From positions 51,562 through 115,561 of the forward strand of contig NZ_BJNF01000042.1 in the NCBI RefSeq assembly GCF_006539545.1: a DNA stretch of 64,000 bases, read 5' to 3'. Numbering within the stretch: the stretch's first letter is position 1; every line of letters begins with the position of its first letter. Shown in pieces: positions 63,484 through 64,000 of the stretch. Source of the stretch: Nitrobacter winogradskyi (lineage in GTDB: Bacteria > Pseudomonadota > Alphaproteobacteria > Rhizobiales > Xanthobacteraceae). Position numbers and translations under genes: made by a program. Below the pieces are notes generated by a model. The model saw only the letters and a program-made list of their open reading frames with translations, did not search any database and was not told the DNA's origin.

Positions 63484-63977
63484 TCCGGCCGGTACGCCCT
63501 GTCGGTAGCGATCGGATTGTCGAAGCCGAACTGGCAAAACTTCCATTGATGCCGATTGTGAACTTAAGACTACGATATCGCGAGCTATTCCGGTCCGATC
63601 CGCCCAAGGCGTTCGGCCCTGACTTACTCCGACGAAGCATCGCGCAACGGATTCAGGAGCGCGCCTATGGCGGGCTCTCCAAGGACAGCAGCCGGTTGTT
63701 GAGGCAATTGGTCAAGGCAGTGAGAGGCAAACCGAACGGCAAACTGGAGTTGCCCCGCAGGATCAAGGCCGGTTCAGAACTGGTGCGGACCTGGCGGGGC
63801 ACGACCTTTCGGGTGAAAGTCGTGGCGGATGGTTTTGCGTTTGAAGGCCAGACCTACGCCAGCCTGTCCGAGATCGCCACGAAGATTGCGGGCACCAGAT
63901 GGAATGGTCCCCGTTTCTTTGGATTGCGGTCGTCGACGGCGCCATCGGGTTCGGAGGATATGTCGGATGGCCAGTGA
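63480..63977 (+). CDS. DUF2924 family protein
   Basis: 165 residues: EAELAKLPLMPIVNLRLRYR, ELFRSDPPKAFGPDLLRRSI, AQRIQERAYGGLSKDSSRLL and LVRTWRGTTFRVKVVADGFA, FEGQTYASLSEIATKIAGTR, all diagnostic of DUF2924. These proteins precede a serine recombinase in prophage-like elements of rhizobia; role unknown, probably DNA binding. The next gene's ATG overlaps its end. Confidence 0.9.
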   Translation: MIRPVRPVGSDRIVEAELAKLPLMPIVNLRLRYRELFRSDPPKAFGPDLLRRSIAQRIQERAYGGLSKDSSRLLRQLVKAVRGKPNGKLELPRRIKAGSELVRTWRGTTFRVKVVADGFAFEGQTYASLSEIATKIAGTRWNGPRFFGLRSSTAPSGSEDMSDGQ

Positions 63978-64000
63978 CCGCCGTGGCGTCCTGCGCTGCG
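63967..64000 (+). CDS. Start of a probable serine recombinase (partial, right edge)
   Basis: An ATG at 63967 overlaps the DUF2924 stop and reads MASDRRGVLRC before the window ends. The position and the RxGVLRC start fit the recombinase family proteins that follow DUF2924 (usually continuing AIYTRKS). Only 11 codons are visible, so this rests on context. Confidence 0.4.
   Translation, partial: MASDRRGVLRC

Noticed and set aside
1..64000. CRISPR arrays, rRNA and tRNA genes
   Set aside because: No regularly spaced repeats and no tRNA or rRNA sequence were recognised by eye; a tRNA-targeted attachment site for the element could therefore not be proposed.

Overview
The window looks like a chromosomal stretch of a Nitrobacteraceae alphaproteobacterium (Bradyrhizobium, Afipia, Rhodopseudomonas or Nitrobacter type). 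The evidence is the high GC content, several small proteins typical of that family, and a conjugative module of the alphaproteobacterial RepA/TraF/TraG/DUF736/DUF2840 type. No rRNA, tRNA or CRISPR array was recognised. Genus is an inference from gene content.

Layout. (1) 1-9.2 kb is accessory or defence cargo: a partial DUF2235 hydrolase, a DUF6615-like protein, a DUF6035/CoiA-like putative nuclease, and a two-gene Gabija-type system (OLD/TOPRIM nuclease plus UvrD-like helicase). (2) 9.4-34.7 kb is the core of an integrative and conjugative element, nearly all on the minus strand. It holds a CopG regulator, the TraG/VirD4 coupling protein, a MobP-type relaxase beside a candidate oriT, an adenine-type methyltransferase, a lytic transglycosylase, DUF736, the TraF peptidase, DUF2840, a partition-gene remnant, RepA, an AlpA-like regulator, DUF2285 proteins, an XRE regulator, SSB, a toxin-antitoxin pair, DUF2493, a Toprim protein, a 1450-residue Strawberry-notch helicase/methyltransferase, the antirestriction proteins ArdB and ArdC, and a large ParB. 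The Trb mating-pore genes, integrase and element ends are not visible. (3) 35-42.5 kb is chromosome-like but decayed: cold-shock gene, UvrD-type helicase, cupin protein, then truncated genes and IS remnants. (4) 42.7-47.5 kb holds a large outer-membrane barrel and a secreted metacaspase-like protein, flanked by one ~108-bp repeat in opposite orientations. (5) 48-62 kb has catalase KatE, an FAD-binding protein, stress-type small proteins, an SDR oxidoreductase and a PAP2/DUF3147 membrane operon. (6) 62.1-62.9 kb is a second copy of the helicase-end plus cupin block from 39 kb. The right edge begins a DUF3489/DUF2924/probable serine recombinase element.

How it fits together. Relaxase, coupling protein, TraF and transglycosylase would process and move the element. 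RepA, ParB and SSB would maintain it. ArdB, ArdC and the methyltransferase would shield it from restriction, and Gabija and its neighbours would act against phages. Four element genes (ardC, parB, ardB, SNO helicase) carry related purine-rich leaders with hairpin arms, a possible shared control signal. A striking overall feature is the number of genes broken by a single base (at least nine probable one-base indels and two in-frame stops), so either much of the region is decaying or the sequence carries indel errors.
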